Positions 15,575 to 24,329 of a stretch of DNA of 64,000 nucleotides are shown piece after piece. The first letter of the stretch is position 1. Each line of letters begins with the position of its first letter. Both the position numbers and the translations under genes were made by a program. The notes below the pieces were generated by a model. The model did no database searches and was not told the DNA's origin. It saw only the letters and a list, made by a program, of their open reading frames with translations. The stretch is from Nonlabens tegetincola (GTDB lineage Bacteria; Bacteroidota; Bacteroidia; Flavobacteriales; Flavobacteriaceae): contig NZ_MQVV01000010.1 of assembly GCF_002954355.1 (NCBI RefSeq), positions 310,001-374,000 of the forward strand. Direction: 5' to 3'.

Positions 15575-17179
15575 ATGGCAGATAAAAAGAACATAGATAG
15601 AATTTTTCAGGAGCGTTTCAAGGATTTTGAAGTAACGCCACCACCTGGACTTTGGGAGAATATAGAACAAAAAATACCGTCTCAAAAACCAGAAAAGAAA
15701 GGTACGCCCATCTGGATATATTGGTCTGGAATAGCAGCAGCTATTGCGATAATTGTAACAACCGTTTACTTCTCAAATCAGTTTACTGATAATGTTGGGG
15801 TTCATAATGAGATAGTAACCACTCCAGACCTAGATCCTGACGTAGATGAAACAGAGGATAGAGCAATTTCTTATGAAGATAATAGCTCTTCTGTTTCGTC
15901 CACTCAGGATAATACCGAAGCTACAGATTCAAATACTAGTAGTCAGAGTAACAATACATCTATAAGAATCGATAACGATAACAATCAATCCACAATTAGC
16001 GATCAACAATCTAAAAATAATTCAGTTTTAAAGAAGGGTGATCGGGCAGGTGTATTGGTTAATAACTCATCCAAGTCCAGAATTAAAAAGAATTCAAAAG
16101 TTGTACAAAAAAGAGATTTACTTTCAACTGATGTAGCAAATCAAAACTTTGCTCAAAATAATCTCAATAATAATGACAAAATTAAAAATGGAATTGGTGA
16201 TAAAACTAATAATCCATTAGGTCAATCAATGGCCAATAATTCTCAAGAAACACTATCTAATCAAAGTGAAGTTGAGAATAACGGCATTAAGGCAACTAAA
16301 AGCAATCTAGGAAATGACCAGTCGTTGATGGCTCACAATAAGAAATTTACTGATAGTTTGAATAAACAACGATCTCAAGAGTTGGATGCCATGCTAGCTG
16401 CTCAAAAATTAATGGAAGAGAAAAACGATTCAACGGCTACCGTATTCTCACCATCATGGCAAGGATCTAGTTTGATAGCACCAGTTTATTCAGATGTTTT
16501 ATCGGGAACAGCCATAAACGATCAGGTAACTGAAAATGAAACTAATGGTAGTGTAAATTTAAGTGTAGGATTCAATGTTGCTTATAATTTTGCGCCACGG
16601 TGGAGCGTGAGAACAGGTGTGCACCGCATGAGATTAAATTATGGAACACAGGATGTGGTGTATAACACAGGATTTGATTTTTTTGCCAGAGGATCTACTA
16701 GTTCAACAGGCTATGACCCTAATGCTGTGTCCACTTCAAATCAAGCTCCTAATAATGTTGATTTACTAGCCTCTAGCTTTAATCAAGAGTTTGGTGCAAC
16801 GACGACATTTAATGGTATTGAAGGTGAGCTTAGACAAGATTTGGGTTATGTTGAAGTGCCGCTCGAGGTTCAATATACCCTGATAGATAGTCAGTTTAAG
16901 TTTAATGTATTGGCTGGTTTCAGTGCATTATTCCTAACCGATAATGTTGTGGTCATTGAAAATGAAAAAGGAATAACAACCTTAGGTGAGGATTCTAATT
17001 TTAACACCTTTAATCAAAGTGCCAATTTTGGATTGGGTCTTGACTATAATTTTAATAATAAAATAGGTGTGAGTCTAGAACCAATGTTGAAATATCAACT
17101 TAATACGTTACGTACCAATTCTGAAAATTTTAGGCCGTTTGCGGTTGGAATTTATTCGGGAGTTAGATATAGATTTTAA
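15575..17179 (+). CDS. Anti-sigma-like protein with C-terminal outer-membrane beta-barrel region
   Basis: 534 residues. Residues 1-45 (IDRIFQERFKDFEVTPPPGLW, ENIEQKI) resemble the cytoplasmic end of Bacteroidota anti-sigma proteins, followed by one membrane helix (about 49-68, YWSGIAAAIAIIVTTVYF). Then comes a long, low-complexity Asn/Ser/Gln/Asp-rich segment (about 85-280), and a C-terminal half of alternating beta strands (SVNLSVGFNVAYNFAPRWSV, DLGYVEVPLEVQYTLI, the closing GIYSGVRYRF). That half resembles PorT/OMP_b-brl eight-stranded barrels and ends in Phe. An inner-membrane helix joined to a barrel by a disordered tether would let it span the periplasm. This topology is inference; the operon pairing with the ECF sigma gene is direct. 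Confidence 0.7.
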   Translation: MADKKNIDRIFQERFKDFEVTPPPGLWENIEQKIPSQKPEKKGTPIWIYWSGIAAAIAIIVTTVYFSNQFTDNVGVHNEIVTTPDLDPDVDETEDRAISYEDNSSSVSSTQDNTEATDSNTSSQSNNTSIRIDNDNNQSTISDQQSKNNSVLKKGDRAGVLVNNSSKSRIKKNSKVVQKRDLLSTDVANQNFAQNNLNNNDKIKNGIGDKTNNPLGQSMANNSQETLSNQSEVENNGIKATKSNLGNDQSLMAHNKKFTDSLNKQRSQELDAMLAAQKLMEEKNDSTATVFSPSWQGSSLIAPVYSDVLSGTAINDQVTENETNGSVNLSVGFNVAYNFAPRWSVRTGVHRMRLNYGTQDVVYNTGFDFFARGSTSSTGYDPNAVSTSNQAPNNVDLLASSFNQEFGATTTFNGIEGELRQDLGYVEVPLEVQYTLIDSQFKFNVLAGFSALFLTDNVVVIENEKGITTLGEDSNFNTFNQSANFGLGLDYNFNNKIGVSLEPMLKYQLNTLRTNSENFRPFAVGIYSGVRYRF

Positions 17180-17238
17180 AAGTATAATTGAGCTTTAGTT
17201 AAGTTGAAACTCGATTAATTATGCAATGATGATGAATG

Positions 17239-17275
17239 ACCGTTTCCTGTGCCATGGAGACGGTTTTTCTTTTTT
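17239..17275 (+). terminator. Terminator after the sigma/anti-sigma operon
   Basis: CCGTTTCC pairs with GGAGACGG (one G-T pair) around an 8-base loop, then T5-C-T6. It abuts the convergent plsC gene. Confidence 0.75.
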
Positions 17276-18014
17276 AAGATGCTCGTTCTAGTGATTGAAG
17301 AATTATTTGTCTTACGCTTTCGCGAAAGCGTACTTTATCATCCTGCAATGTCATACCAGTACTAGGTATACTAGGATGTACTATTGCTCTCATTTTCCCA
17401 GGACTTCCTTTAAAAAATTCAAATGGAAAACGCTTTTTATTATCAAATAAAGTGACGGGTAAAACAGGTATTTGATGTTCTATGGCAAGTCTAAAAGCGC
17501 CATCCTTAAAAGTGTCCAATAGAATACTTGTGTCGTCGGGAACTCCACCTTCAGGAAAAATACAAATTCCAACGCCGTCTTCCATACGTTGTCTGGCTCG
17601 ATCAAATACAGCTTTGCGGCTTTTTGGGTTGCTCCTGTCTACAAGAATACAAGTGCGTTTATAGAAAAAACCAAATAAAGGGATTTTTGCGAGCTCTTTT
17701 TTACCTACAAAAACAAATGGATTTTTTGATATCAACAACATCATCATAATATCAGTCATGCTAGTGTGGTTTGCCACTAGCATATAGCTTTGATGAGGAT
17801 CCATTTTGGCTAATCGTTTAATCTTTGGGAAGAATCCCATACCGTATAAAACGATGGCAGCCCACAATCTTGCAAGTTTAAAGAACCAATTGTAAGTTTT
17901 TTCAGAAATAGTAGTAAGAATTAACAATGGCATTAATACTACAATAGGAAGCCCTACTAGTACGTAGAACCACACTCGATAGACCGGCATTAATATGTAA
18001 CGTACTATTTTCAA
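17274..18014 (-). CDS. plsC: 1-acyl-sn-glycerol-3-phosphate acyltransferase (PlsC family)
   Basis: 246 residues, normal length. It transfers an acyl group to lysophosphatidate to make phosphatidate for membrane lipids, at the cytoplasmic face of the inner membrane. It has an N-terminal hydrophobic anchor (about residues 8-34), the catalytic NHTSMTD (HX4D), the second-block KKELAKIPLFG, the glycerol-phosphate-binding IFPEGGVPDD (EGG form) and the following PVLPVTLFD. A palindrome copy at 17315-17330 encodes RFRES near the C-terminus. A minus-strand TAnnTTTG box ends 7 bases from the ATG. Confidence 0.9.
   Translation of the reverse strand: MKIVRYILMPVYRVWFYVLVGLPIVVLMPLLILTTISEKTYNWFFKLARLWAAIVLYGMGFFPKIKRLAKMDPHQSYMLVANHTSMTDIMMMLLISKNPFVFVGKKELAKIPLFGFFYKRTCILVDRSNPKSRKAVFDRARQRMEDGVGICIFPEGGVPDDTSILLDTFKDGAFRLAIEHQIPVLPVTLFDNKKRFPFEFFKGSPGKMRAIVHPSIPSTGMTLQDDKVRFRESVRQIILQSLERAS
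17315..17330. repeat. 16-bp palindrome, copy 4
   Basis: Perfect copy near the 3' end of plsC, read as RFRES. Confidence 0.95.
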
Positions 18015-18021
18015 ACTTTTT

Positions 18022-18029
18022 CAAAAATA
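18022..18029 (-). promoter_or_regulatory. -7 box directly upstream of plsC
   Basis: Minus strand TATTTTTG, a TAnnTTTG match 7 bases before the ATG at 18014; a very short or absent leader is implied. Confidence 0.4.
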
Positions 18030-18118
18030 ATAAGAATTATAATGTTGAACGAGATAATGATCTCCACATTTTAACCTTAAATTCATCTAAAAGCTGTTAG
18101 GTAGTTAAGCTTATACGC

Positions 18119-18126
18119 TACTTTTG
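18119..18126 (+). promoter_or_regulatory. -7 box of the thioesterase gene
   Basis: TACTTTTG matches TAnnTTTG, 16 bases before the ATG at 18143. Confidence 0.5.
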
Positions 18127-18142
18127 CAAAAAAATTCAAATT

Positions 18143-18655
18143 ATGCAAGCTAAAACGCCATCGCAATCTTTTACAACGGTAACTGATATGGTATTACCTA
18201 GTGAAACTAATCCACTTAATAATTTATTTGGTGGTGAATTGCTAGCTCGTATGGATCGTGCGGCAAGTATTGCGGCAAGACGTCATTCTAGGCGTATTGT
18301 GGTAACAGCATCGGTAAATAATGTAGCATTTAATAGAATGGTTCCTCTAGGTAGTGTTGTAACTATTGAGGCACAAGTAACTAGAGCTTTTAAAACCTCT
18401 ATGGAGGTTTTTATGGATGTTTGGGTAGAGGATCGTGAGAGCGGTGAGAGAACTAAAGCAAACGAGGCAATTTATTCGTTTGTAGCAGTTGACGATACAG
18501 GTAGACCGGTTCAAATTCCAGCCATTACACCAGAAACTGAAGAGGAAAAAATGCGTTATGATGCGGCTTTAAGGCGTAAGCAATTAAGTCTAGTTCTTGC
18601 AGGTAAAATGAAAGCTGCTGATGCGACTGAACTTAAAGCCTTATTTGAAGAATAA
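18143..18655 (+). CDS. Acyl-CoA thioesterase, hotdog fold (YciA/BACH type)
   Basis: 170 residues. Hotdog-fold acyl-CoA thioesterases hydrolyse acyl-CoA to free acid and CoA in the cytoplasm. The sequence has the family's early block LPSETNPLNNLFGGELLARM with Asn and Gly at the hotdog helix, then AARRHSRRIVVTASVNNVAF, then GSVVTIEAQVTRAFKTSMEVF and NEAIYSFVAVD. The C-terminal 30 residues are charged helices. It is a single gene with its own promoter box, facing the MutS-like gene on the opposite strand with a 7-base gap. Chain-length preference cannot be read from the sequence. Confidence 0.88.
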   Translation: MQAKTPSQSFTTVTDMVLPSETNPLNNLFGGELLARMDRAASIAARRHSRRIVVTASVNNVAFNRMVPLGSVVTIEAQVTRAFKTSMEVFMDVWVEDRESGERTKANEAIYSFVAVDDTGRPVQIPAITPETEEEKMRYDAALRRKQLSLVLAGKMKAADATELKALFEE

Positions 18656-18662
18656 GTAAGGC

Positions 18663-20435
18663 TTATTCTACAATTCCCATTTTACGCAGCAGGAAGCTGG
18701 CGTTCATATTATGAGCTACTCCCGTTTTACATTTATAATCAAAATGTAATTCATCATTTACAACTTCTGCATCAAAATAGTAATTTTTAATGCTAGGATA
18801 ATCGTTTGCTACCTGTGTTAGGCTTAAATCATGTGTGGCTATAATTCCTGTTGCGCCCAGTGAATTAAGTTTTTGTACCAATTTTTGTGATCCAATAGCT
18901 TTGTCCTCACTGTTTGTTCCTTTTAAAATTTCATCCAAAACAATGAAATAAGGAAACTCTTCAATGCTATTCATAATGTATTGTAATCTCTTTAATTCAC
19001 CGAAGAAGTATGAGGTGTCATCTTGTATTGAGTCTGTAGTACGCATACTGGTGATTAGTCTAATAGGAGAATATACAACATCATGAGCACAAACTGGAAG
19101 TCCGCAATTTGCCATTACGATTAGTGATGACACGGTTCTAAGAAAGGTGCTTTTTCCAGCCATGTTGGCTCCGGTAATGATGAAAAACTCGCCTTGACTT
19201 ATAAATATTGGATTTCCAATCGCTTTTTCTGGATTTAATAAAGGATGTGAGGCTTTGCTAGCTTGTAAGGTAAACGGACCAGATTTGATACTAGGATAGG
19301 TAAAGGTTTGGTTATTATAGGCATAATTAGCCATACTGTTAATGGCATCTACCTCTTCAATCATACTTATCCACGTTCCTACTTTTTCTTTATACTCACT
19401 TATCCAACGTTCAATGTAACTCATTTGCTTAAGATCCCATAAACCTAATGCATTTGCAATAAATCCAAACAACATGTTATGCCTTTGATCTAACCTACCT
19501 AGCGCTTGTGAAAAATCATGCATAACGCTAGATGCTTTTTTATCCTGTGTTTTAAGATTGTTTTGGATTTCTAACAGTAAAGATGATTGAAACTCTTGTT
19601 TCTCAATAAGCGCAATTAGTTTTCCATATTGAGCAAAAAAATCTTCAAGCGGTGTAATTACTTGAGCTACTTGATTCACTTTTTTAAGATAGCGCCTTGT
19701 CACTAATAGAGCAATAACAACACCTATTGAGGCTAAATAACCGTTAAAACTAGTAAAACTATACAAAGCAATAAGCACTATGTTAACAGTGAGAATTATA
19801 GACCATACCCATGAATAATATTTAGGTACAAATGGTTTGTAATTGGTAAACCAATGAGCAAAGTTTGTAGCACGATCTATGGAAATCAATCGTGCAGTAG
19901 CCATGTAGTTTTGCCTAAAATTAAGTTTGCCAGATAGCTCTTTAATCGCTATTTGCTTTTCAATTACATCAATAGGTTGATTGTGAGTTAGCTTTCGCGA
20001 AAGCGTAACTTCACCACCTTTTGTAGCACACCTATTTATTTGTTGAAATAATGAACCCTTACCAAATAAATCTATATCGTGTGAGTAGTCATGAGTGGGA
20101 TTTTTATAAGCATCACCATCAACAAAGGAATCAAATTCACCTTGGACGGCTAAGATCTCCTTTTCATTAATTTCGATTAATAATTGATGAAAATCTTTTT
20201 GATTTTTTAAATTTTGGTGGTTCTTTACTAACCATAGAAATAGGGCGCCACCAGTACCTAAGATTAATGTTAGGACACCTATTTTACTCCAGAAATAATA
20301 TACGCTTACAGCTAAGGATAGGAATAAAACTAATCTTAAAGCACTGCTCAATGATAGTTTTTTCTTTATAGCTTCTACCTTGCCTCGGTTGATTTCTATC
20401 CTTTCTTTATAGGTGTTTAATAGGTCTAATGTCAT
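18663..20435 (-). CDS. Membrane-associated MutS-family ATPase
   Basis: 590 residues. The C-terminal third is a MutS ATPase domain with Walker A GANMAGKSTFLRT, the Walker B region FIVLDEILKGTNSEDK and the downstream GIIATHDLSL. The N-terminal mismatch-binding and connector domains of true MutS are missing. Instead there are two hydrophobic helical pairs (about residues 33-68 and 210-245), so the protein is probably membrane-bound. A MutS core/lever-like helical region (about 270-400) joins the halves. Family members in Bacteroidota are annotated only as MutS-related, and a role in mismatch repair is doubtful. A palindrome copy encodes LSRK at about residue 150. It starts 2 bases after the YjbR gene and is probably co-transcribed with it. 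Confidence 0.85.
   Translation of the reverse strand: MTLDLLNTYKERIEINRGKVEAIKKKLSLSSALRLVLFLSLAVSVYYFWSKIGVLTLILGTGGALFLWLVKNHQNLKNQKDFHQLLIEINEKEILAVQGEFDSFVDGDAYKNPTHDYSHDIDLFGKGSLFQQINRCATKGGEVTLSRKLTHNQPIDVIEKQIAIKELSGKLNFRQNYMATARLISIDRATNFAHWFTNYKPFVPKYYSWVWSIILTVNIVLIALYSFTSFNGYLASIGVVIALLVTRRYLKKVNQVAQVITPLEDFFAQYGKLIALIEKQEFQSSLLLEIQNNLKTQDKKASSVMHDFSQALGRLDQRHNMLFGFIANALGLWDLKQMSYIERWISEYKEKVGTWISMIEEVDAINSMANYAYNNQTFTYPSIKSGPFTLQASKASHPLLNPEKAIGNPIFISQGEFFIITGANMAGKSTFLRTVSSLIVMANCGLPVCAHDVVYSPIRLITSMRTTDSIQDDTSYFFGELKRLQYIMNSIEEFPYFIVLDEILKGTNSEDKAIGSQKLVQKLNSLGATGIIATHDLSLTQVANDYPSIKNYYFDAEVVNDELHFDYKCKTGVAHNMNASFLLRKMGIVE
19991..20005. repeat. 16-bp palindrome, copy 5 (one end base different)
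   Basis: AGCTTTCGCGAAAGCG; the first base differs from consensus. It lies in the MutS-like gene and is read as LSRK. Confidence 0.9.
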
Positions 20436-20437
20436 GT

Positions 20438-20806
20438 TTAGAGTAGCTGTAATTCTTGCTTTTGTTTTTTAGTGAGCTTATTTACTACAAGCTCATAACT
20501 ATGATCGATCCACGTTAACAGTTCGTCATCGCCCATGTCTTCATTTAAATAAACTGTATTCCAATGTTTCTTGTTACTATGATAGCCACCGATGACAGTT
20601 CCCTCATACTTTTCACGTAATTGTATAGCTTTTTCAGGATCGCATTTGAGATTAACAGCTGGCTTACCGTTTTCCCAATGCTCTAATCCTGTTAGACAAT
20701 ACATTTTTCCCATAACCTTAAAGACTAAGGTTACCTGATCAAACGGAAATTCTTCTGTAGTACCCTTTTTCGACAAGCAATAATCTCTAAGTTGTTCTAC
20801 GTTCAT
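20438..20806 (-). CDS. MmcQ/YjbR family protein
   Basis: 122 residues, the usual length for this DUF419/CyaY-like fold family. The signature is NVEQLRDYCLSKKGTTEEFP, followed by FDQVTLVFKVMGKMYCLTGL and later HSNKKHWNTVYL. Structures of relatives show a double-wing DNA-binding-like fold, but no molecular function is proven. It stands upstream of the MutS-like gene by 2 bases and is probably co-transcribed with it, which may hint at a nucleic-acid-related role; that is inference only. Confidence 0.88.
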   Translation of the reverse strand: MNVEQLRDYCLSKKGTTEEFPFDQVTLVFKVMGKMYCLTGLEHWENGKPAVNLKCDPEKAIQLREKYEGTVIGGYHSNKKHWNTVYLNEDMGDDELLTWIDHSYELVVNKLTKKQKQELQLL

Positions 20807-20828
20807 GATTTAAATTTGTCTAAAAATA

Positions 20829-20862
20829 CAAAAGCAGCTCTTTTAAAAGAGCTGCTTTTAAG
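20829..20862. terminator. Perfect 30-base palindromic terminator
   Basis: AAAAGCAGCTCTTTT is followed directly by its complement, with T-rich ends on both strands. It terminates the ALDH gene on the minus strand, before the YjbR promoter region. Confidence 0.75.
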
Positions 20863-20878
20863 TATCTAATACTTTTAC

Positions 20879-22432
20879 TTATAGATCAAATTTTATCCCT
20901 TGCGCAAGAGGCAACTCAGTAGTGTAATTGATAGTATTAGTTTGACGACGCATGTAGACTTTCCATGCATCTGATCCAGATTCACGTCCGCCACCGGTGT
21001 CTTTTTCACCACCGAAAGCACCGCCTATTTCTGCACCGCTTGTACCGATGTTTACATTTGCTATACCACAATCAGATCCTGCGTGCGAAAGGAAGCGTTC
21101 TGCCTCTCTTAAATTATTAGTCATGATGGCACTAGAAAGACCTTGTGCAACATCATTTTGTAGCTCAATCGCGTTTTCTACTTCACCAGAATATTTAAGT
21201 AAGTAAAGTACTGGGGCAAAAGTCTCATGTTGTACAATTTCCATGTTATTAGATGCCTCTGCAATCGCAGGTTTCACATAACAGCCGCTTTCATATCCAG
21301 CACCTGAAAGTACTCCACCTTCTACCAGAATATTTCCACCTTGTGCAACTACATCTTCAAGAGCCTTGTTATAATTAGCAACAGCATCTGTATCAATTAA
21401 TGGGCCTACATGGTTATTCTCATCCAATGGGTTACCTATTTTAAGTTGTTGATACGCATCTACTATGGCGTTTTTAACAGTGTCATACATAGACTCATGA
21501 ACGATTAATCTTCTTGTAGAAGTACAACGTTGACCAGCGGTTCCTACAGCACCAAAAACAGCGCCTATCACAGTCATTTTAACGTCTGCATCTGGTGTAA
21601 CGATTATGGCATTGTTACCACCTAATTCTAATAATGATTTACCTAAACGTTCACCTACCGTTGCAGCTACTATTCTTCCCATACGAGTAGAACCAGTGGC
21701 ACTTATTAATGGCACTCGTTTATCTGTTGTCATAAACTCACCTACTTTGTAATCACCGTTAATTAAACATGAGATTCCTTCAGGTAGGTTGTTGTCTTTT
21801 AAAACTTTGGCAATGATATTTTGACAAGCTACCCCACATAAAGGAGTTTTCTCACTAGGTTTCCACACACATACATCACCACAGATCCATGCAAGGGCTG
21901 TATTCCATGCCCATACGGCAACAGGGAAATTGAAGGCACTTATAATTCCTACAATTCCTAAAGGATGGTATTGCTCATACATGCGGTGTCCTGGACGTTC
22001 ACTGTGCATGGTTAATCCATGTAATTGTCTAGAAAGACCAACGGCAAAATCACAGATATCAATCATTTCCTGAACTTCACCCAATCCTTCTTGGTAAGAT
22101 TTTCCCATTTCATAGGAAACTAGTTTACCTAAAGGTTCTTTAAGACGTCTAAGTTCTTCACCGAATTGACGTACTATTTCACCTCTTTGTGGTGCAGGGA
22201 TTACTCTCCACTCTTTATACGCTATTTGGGCAGCACTCATTACTTCTTCATAAGCATCTTTTGTAGTGACAGAAACCTCACCTATAACGGCACCATCAAC
22301 TGGTGAATAGGATGTGATATACTCACTACCTTTGATTGATTTTGAACCTGTAGAAGTCCCTTCATTTTTCTTATTGAGACCTAGAGCTTCTAGAGCGGTG
22401 TTGATACCAAATTCTTTGGCTATTTCAGACAT
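20879..22432 (-). CDS. Aldehyde dehydrogenase, ALDH7 (piperideine-6-carboxylate dehydrogenase) type
   Basis: 517 residues, full length. An NAD-dependent cytoplasmic enzyme; ALDH7 members oxidise alpha-aminoadipic semialdehyde, in equilibrium with piperideine-6-carboxylate, in lysine catabolism. Visible are the Rossmann-side SAFNFPVAVWAWN, KPSEKTPLCG, SATGSTRMGR, the general-base Glu in LELGGNNAIIV and the catalytic Cys in GTAGQRCTSTRRL. The C-terminal GGAFGGEKDTGGGRESGSDA is typical of the antiquitin branch. It lies 11 bases downstream of gpsA and is probably read from the gpsA promoter. Substrate is assigned by branch; other lysine genes are not nearby. Confidence 0.87.
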   Translation of the reverse strand: MSEIAKEFGINTALEALGLNKKNEGTSTGSKSIKGSEYITSYSPVDGAVIGEVSVTTKDAYEEVMSAAQIAYKEWRVIPAPQRGEIVRQFGEELRRLKEPLGKLVSYEMGKSYQEGLGEVQEMIDICDFAVGLSRQLHGLTMHSERPGHRMYEQYHPLGIVGIISAFNFPVAVWAWNTALAWICGDVCVWKPSEKTPLCGVACQNIIAKVLKDNNLPEGISCLINGDYKVGEFMTTDKRVPLISATGSTRMGRIVAATVGERLGKSLLELGGNNAIIVTPDADVKMTVIGAVFGAVGTAGQRCTSTRRLIVHESMYDTVKNAIVDAYQQLKIGNPLDENNHVGPLIDTDAVANYNKALEDVVAQGGNILVEGGVLSGAGYESGCYVKPAIAEASNNMEIVQHETFAPVLYLLKYSGEVENAIELQNDVAQGLSSAIMTNNLREAERFLSHAGSDCGIANVNIGTSGAEIGGAFGGEKDTGGGRESGSDAWKVYMRRQTNTINYTTELPLAQGIKFDL

Positions 22433-22443
22433 GTTTTTTGATT

Positions 22444-23439
22444 TTAGTCTAGCTTATCAGCTAGTTTTTTAAATACTTTCTTTGGGTTTTTATTGTCGTA
22501 TAAAATGCTGTAAACAGCATTTAAAATAGGAGTACGGGCTCCTTTATCTTCGTTTATTTTGTACGCGCTTTTCGTTGCGTAGTAACCTTCGGCGATCATG
22601 CTCATTTCTAATTGTGCACTGCGCACTGTATATCCTTTTCCTAGCATATTACCAAACAATCGATTTCGTGAAAAAACTGAATAACCTGTTACTAGTAAGT
22701 CTCCTAAGTAAGCGCTATCGTTGATGTTACGTTTCATTTTGTGTACTTTTTTAATGAATCGTTTCATTTCACGTATAGCATTACTCATAAGAACGCTTTG
22801 AAAATTATCACCATATCCCAGACCATGAGCTATTCCAGCAGCAATAGCATAAATATTCTTAAGCATGGCGGCATATTCAGTCCCTATGATATCATCACTT
22901 ATTTTACAGTTGATGTAATCACTATTAAGGCAAGTAGCTAGATGTTGCGCTTTTTCTTCATCTGCACATGCGATTGTAAGGTAGGATAACCGTTCTAGGG
23001 CAACTTCTTCGGCATGGCAAGGTCCCGTAATAACACCAATGTTTTCAAAAGGAATGTTGTAATGATCATGAAAATGTTCTCCAACAATAAGCCCTGTTTC
23101 AGGTACTATTCCTTTAATAGCACTAAAAATTATTTTGTTTTCCAATGAAACCTCTAGAGATTCCAACTCGCTGTACACAAAAGCACTAGGAATCGCAAAT
23201 ATGCAAATATCTGCAGCGCTCACGATTTCATTTATATCGCTAGACAAGTGCAATTGATTGTTTTTAAACTCAACTGAGCTTAAGTAATTAGGATTGTGGT
23301 CATTACGTTTAATATGTTCAATGGCATATTCACTGCGCATGTACCAATGGATAGTTTCTAGGTTCTCCGACAGCATTTTCACAATAGCCGTTGCCCAACT
23401 TCCACCACCTATTACTGCAATATTTTTTGATAATGTCAT
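22444..23439 (-). CDS. gpsA: NAD(P)H-dependent glycerol-3-phosphate dehydrogenase
   Basis: 331 residues from the ATG at 23439 (MTLSKNIAVIGGGSWATAIV). A longer frame from 23481 would begin upstream of the promoter box. GpsA reduces dihydroxyacetone phosphate to sn-glycerol-3-phosphate, the backbone of phospholipids. The dinucleotide motif GGGSWAT, the FAIPSAF and ISAIKGI stretches, VITGPCHAEEVA and the catalytic-domain signature TEYAAMLKNIYAIAAGIAHG with its conserved Lys are all present. With plsC nearby in the window it supplies the same lipid pathway, but the two genes are not in one operon. Confidence 0.93.
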   Translation of the reverse strand: MTLSKNIAVIGGGSWATAIVKMLSENLETIHWYMRSEYAIEHIKRNDHNPNYLSSVEFKNNQLHLSSDINEIVSAADICIFAIPSAFVYSELESLEVSLENKIIFSAIKGIVPETGLIVGEHFHDHYNIPFENIGVITGPCHAEEVALERLSYLTIACADEEKAQHLATCLNSDYINCKISDDIIGTEYAAMLKNIYAIAAGIAHGLGYGDNFQSVLMSNAIREMKRFIKKVHKMKRNINDSAYLGDLLVTGYSVFSRNRLFGNMLGKGYTVRSAQLEMSMIAEGYYATKSAYKINEDKGARTPILNAVYSILYDNKNPKKVFKKLADKLD

Positions 23440-23460
23440 TCTACTTTTTTGGGGTATATG

Positions 23461-23468
23461 CAAATATA
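23461..23468 (-). promoter_or_regulatory. gpsA -7 box
   Basis: Minus-strand TATATTTG, 21 bases upstream of the ATG at 23439; supports the shorter gpsA start. Confidence 0.45.
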
Positions 23469-23563
23469 AGCAACTCAACAACAGACATACTTACACAAGT
23501 ATTTTAGTTGTTATGCATGCATGATAAAACTTTATGTTCTAGATCAGATTGAAGAAAGATTTC

Positions 23564-24325
23564 TTAAAGCTTTTTCAAATCCTCTAATGGCATCCAGGCC
23601 TTACTACCATTTGCGAGTTGTATGTGCGCCCAATCATTGAATTCTTCAAGGACCTCAACCTTAGTTCCTTCATGAATAACAAAGCTGGTGCCAGCGCTAT
23701 TTTTAGGTTCACTGCGAGTTGTGAATTCTTCTATGTAAACAATAGCAAATTGCTTTTTATCTAAATATTCACTACTGTAAAAGGCAGCAGCAGCAGTAGA
23801 TAAAAACAAAATACCAGTAAGAATGAAAAGAATAAAAAACAATCTTTTTTTACTTGTAGTTCCTGCGTAAATATAAAGTACTATGAATAGTATGGTAAAT
23901 AAGGCAGCAATGACACTAAAATAGGCCCATTCATCGACAGATAACGATTTTATAGTATCCTGTAAACTTCCAGATAAATTGTCTTGTGGTAAGGATTCTA
24001 TAGCGTCTATTTTCATACGATTGGCAAATGCTAGATTGCTCTTAATATCTTCGTTTTCAGGGTCTAGTTCTAGGGCTTTCTCGTAATTATAAATAGCCGG
24101 ACCTACCTGATTTAATTTGTAATGAGCATTAGCTAGATTAAAATAAACATCGGCACTGTGTAGACCTGTATTTAATACTTGCTCATAACCTGCAATTGCT
24201 ATTTCATAATTTTCGTTAGTATATGCTTGATTCGCTTTCGCGAAAGCGGAATAAGCAGCCTCTTCTTGACTGAAAATAGGCCAAGTTAATAGGACGGTAG
24301 CTAGAAAAATTAAGGTTGTTCTCAT
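23564..24325 (-). CDS. batE: BatE: TPR and SH3-like membrane protein
   Basis: 253 residues, the last gene of the Bat operon. Signal peptide 1-19 (MRTTLIFLATVLLTWPIFS); two TPR units (about 25-105: AFAKANQAYTNENYEIAIAG, YFNLANAHYKLNQVGPAIYNY); two membrane helices (about 133-155 and 163-182); and a C-terminal SH3-like domain (about 195-253, TTRSEPKNSAGTSFVIHEGT, then WAHIQLANGSKAWMP). The order matches BatE of Bacteroides and Leptospira-type bat loci, where the complex lies in the inner membrane and aids aerotolerance or stress resistance. A perfect palindrome copy encodes SAFAKA in the first TPR helix. The gene begins 4 bases after batD ends. Confidence 0.9.
   Translation of the reverse strand: MRTTLIFLATVLLTWPIFSQEEAAYSAFAKANQAYTNENYEIAIAGYEQVLNTGLHSADVYFNLANAHYKLNQVGPAIYNYEKALELDPENEDIKSNLAFANRMKIDAIESLPQDNLSGSLQDTIKSLSVDEWAYFSVIAALFTILFIVLYIYAGTTSKKRLFFILFILTGILFLSTAAAAFYSSEYLDKKQFAIVYIEEFTTRSEPKNSAGTSFVIHEGTKVEVLEEFNDWAHIQLANGSKAWMPLEDLKKL
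24233..24248. repeat. 16-bp palindrome, copy 6
   Basis: Perfect copy in batE, read as AFAKA in a TPR helix; followed by GAAT on the right. Confidence 0.95.
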
Positions 24326-24329
24326 AAAA

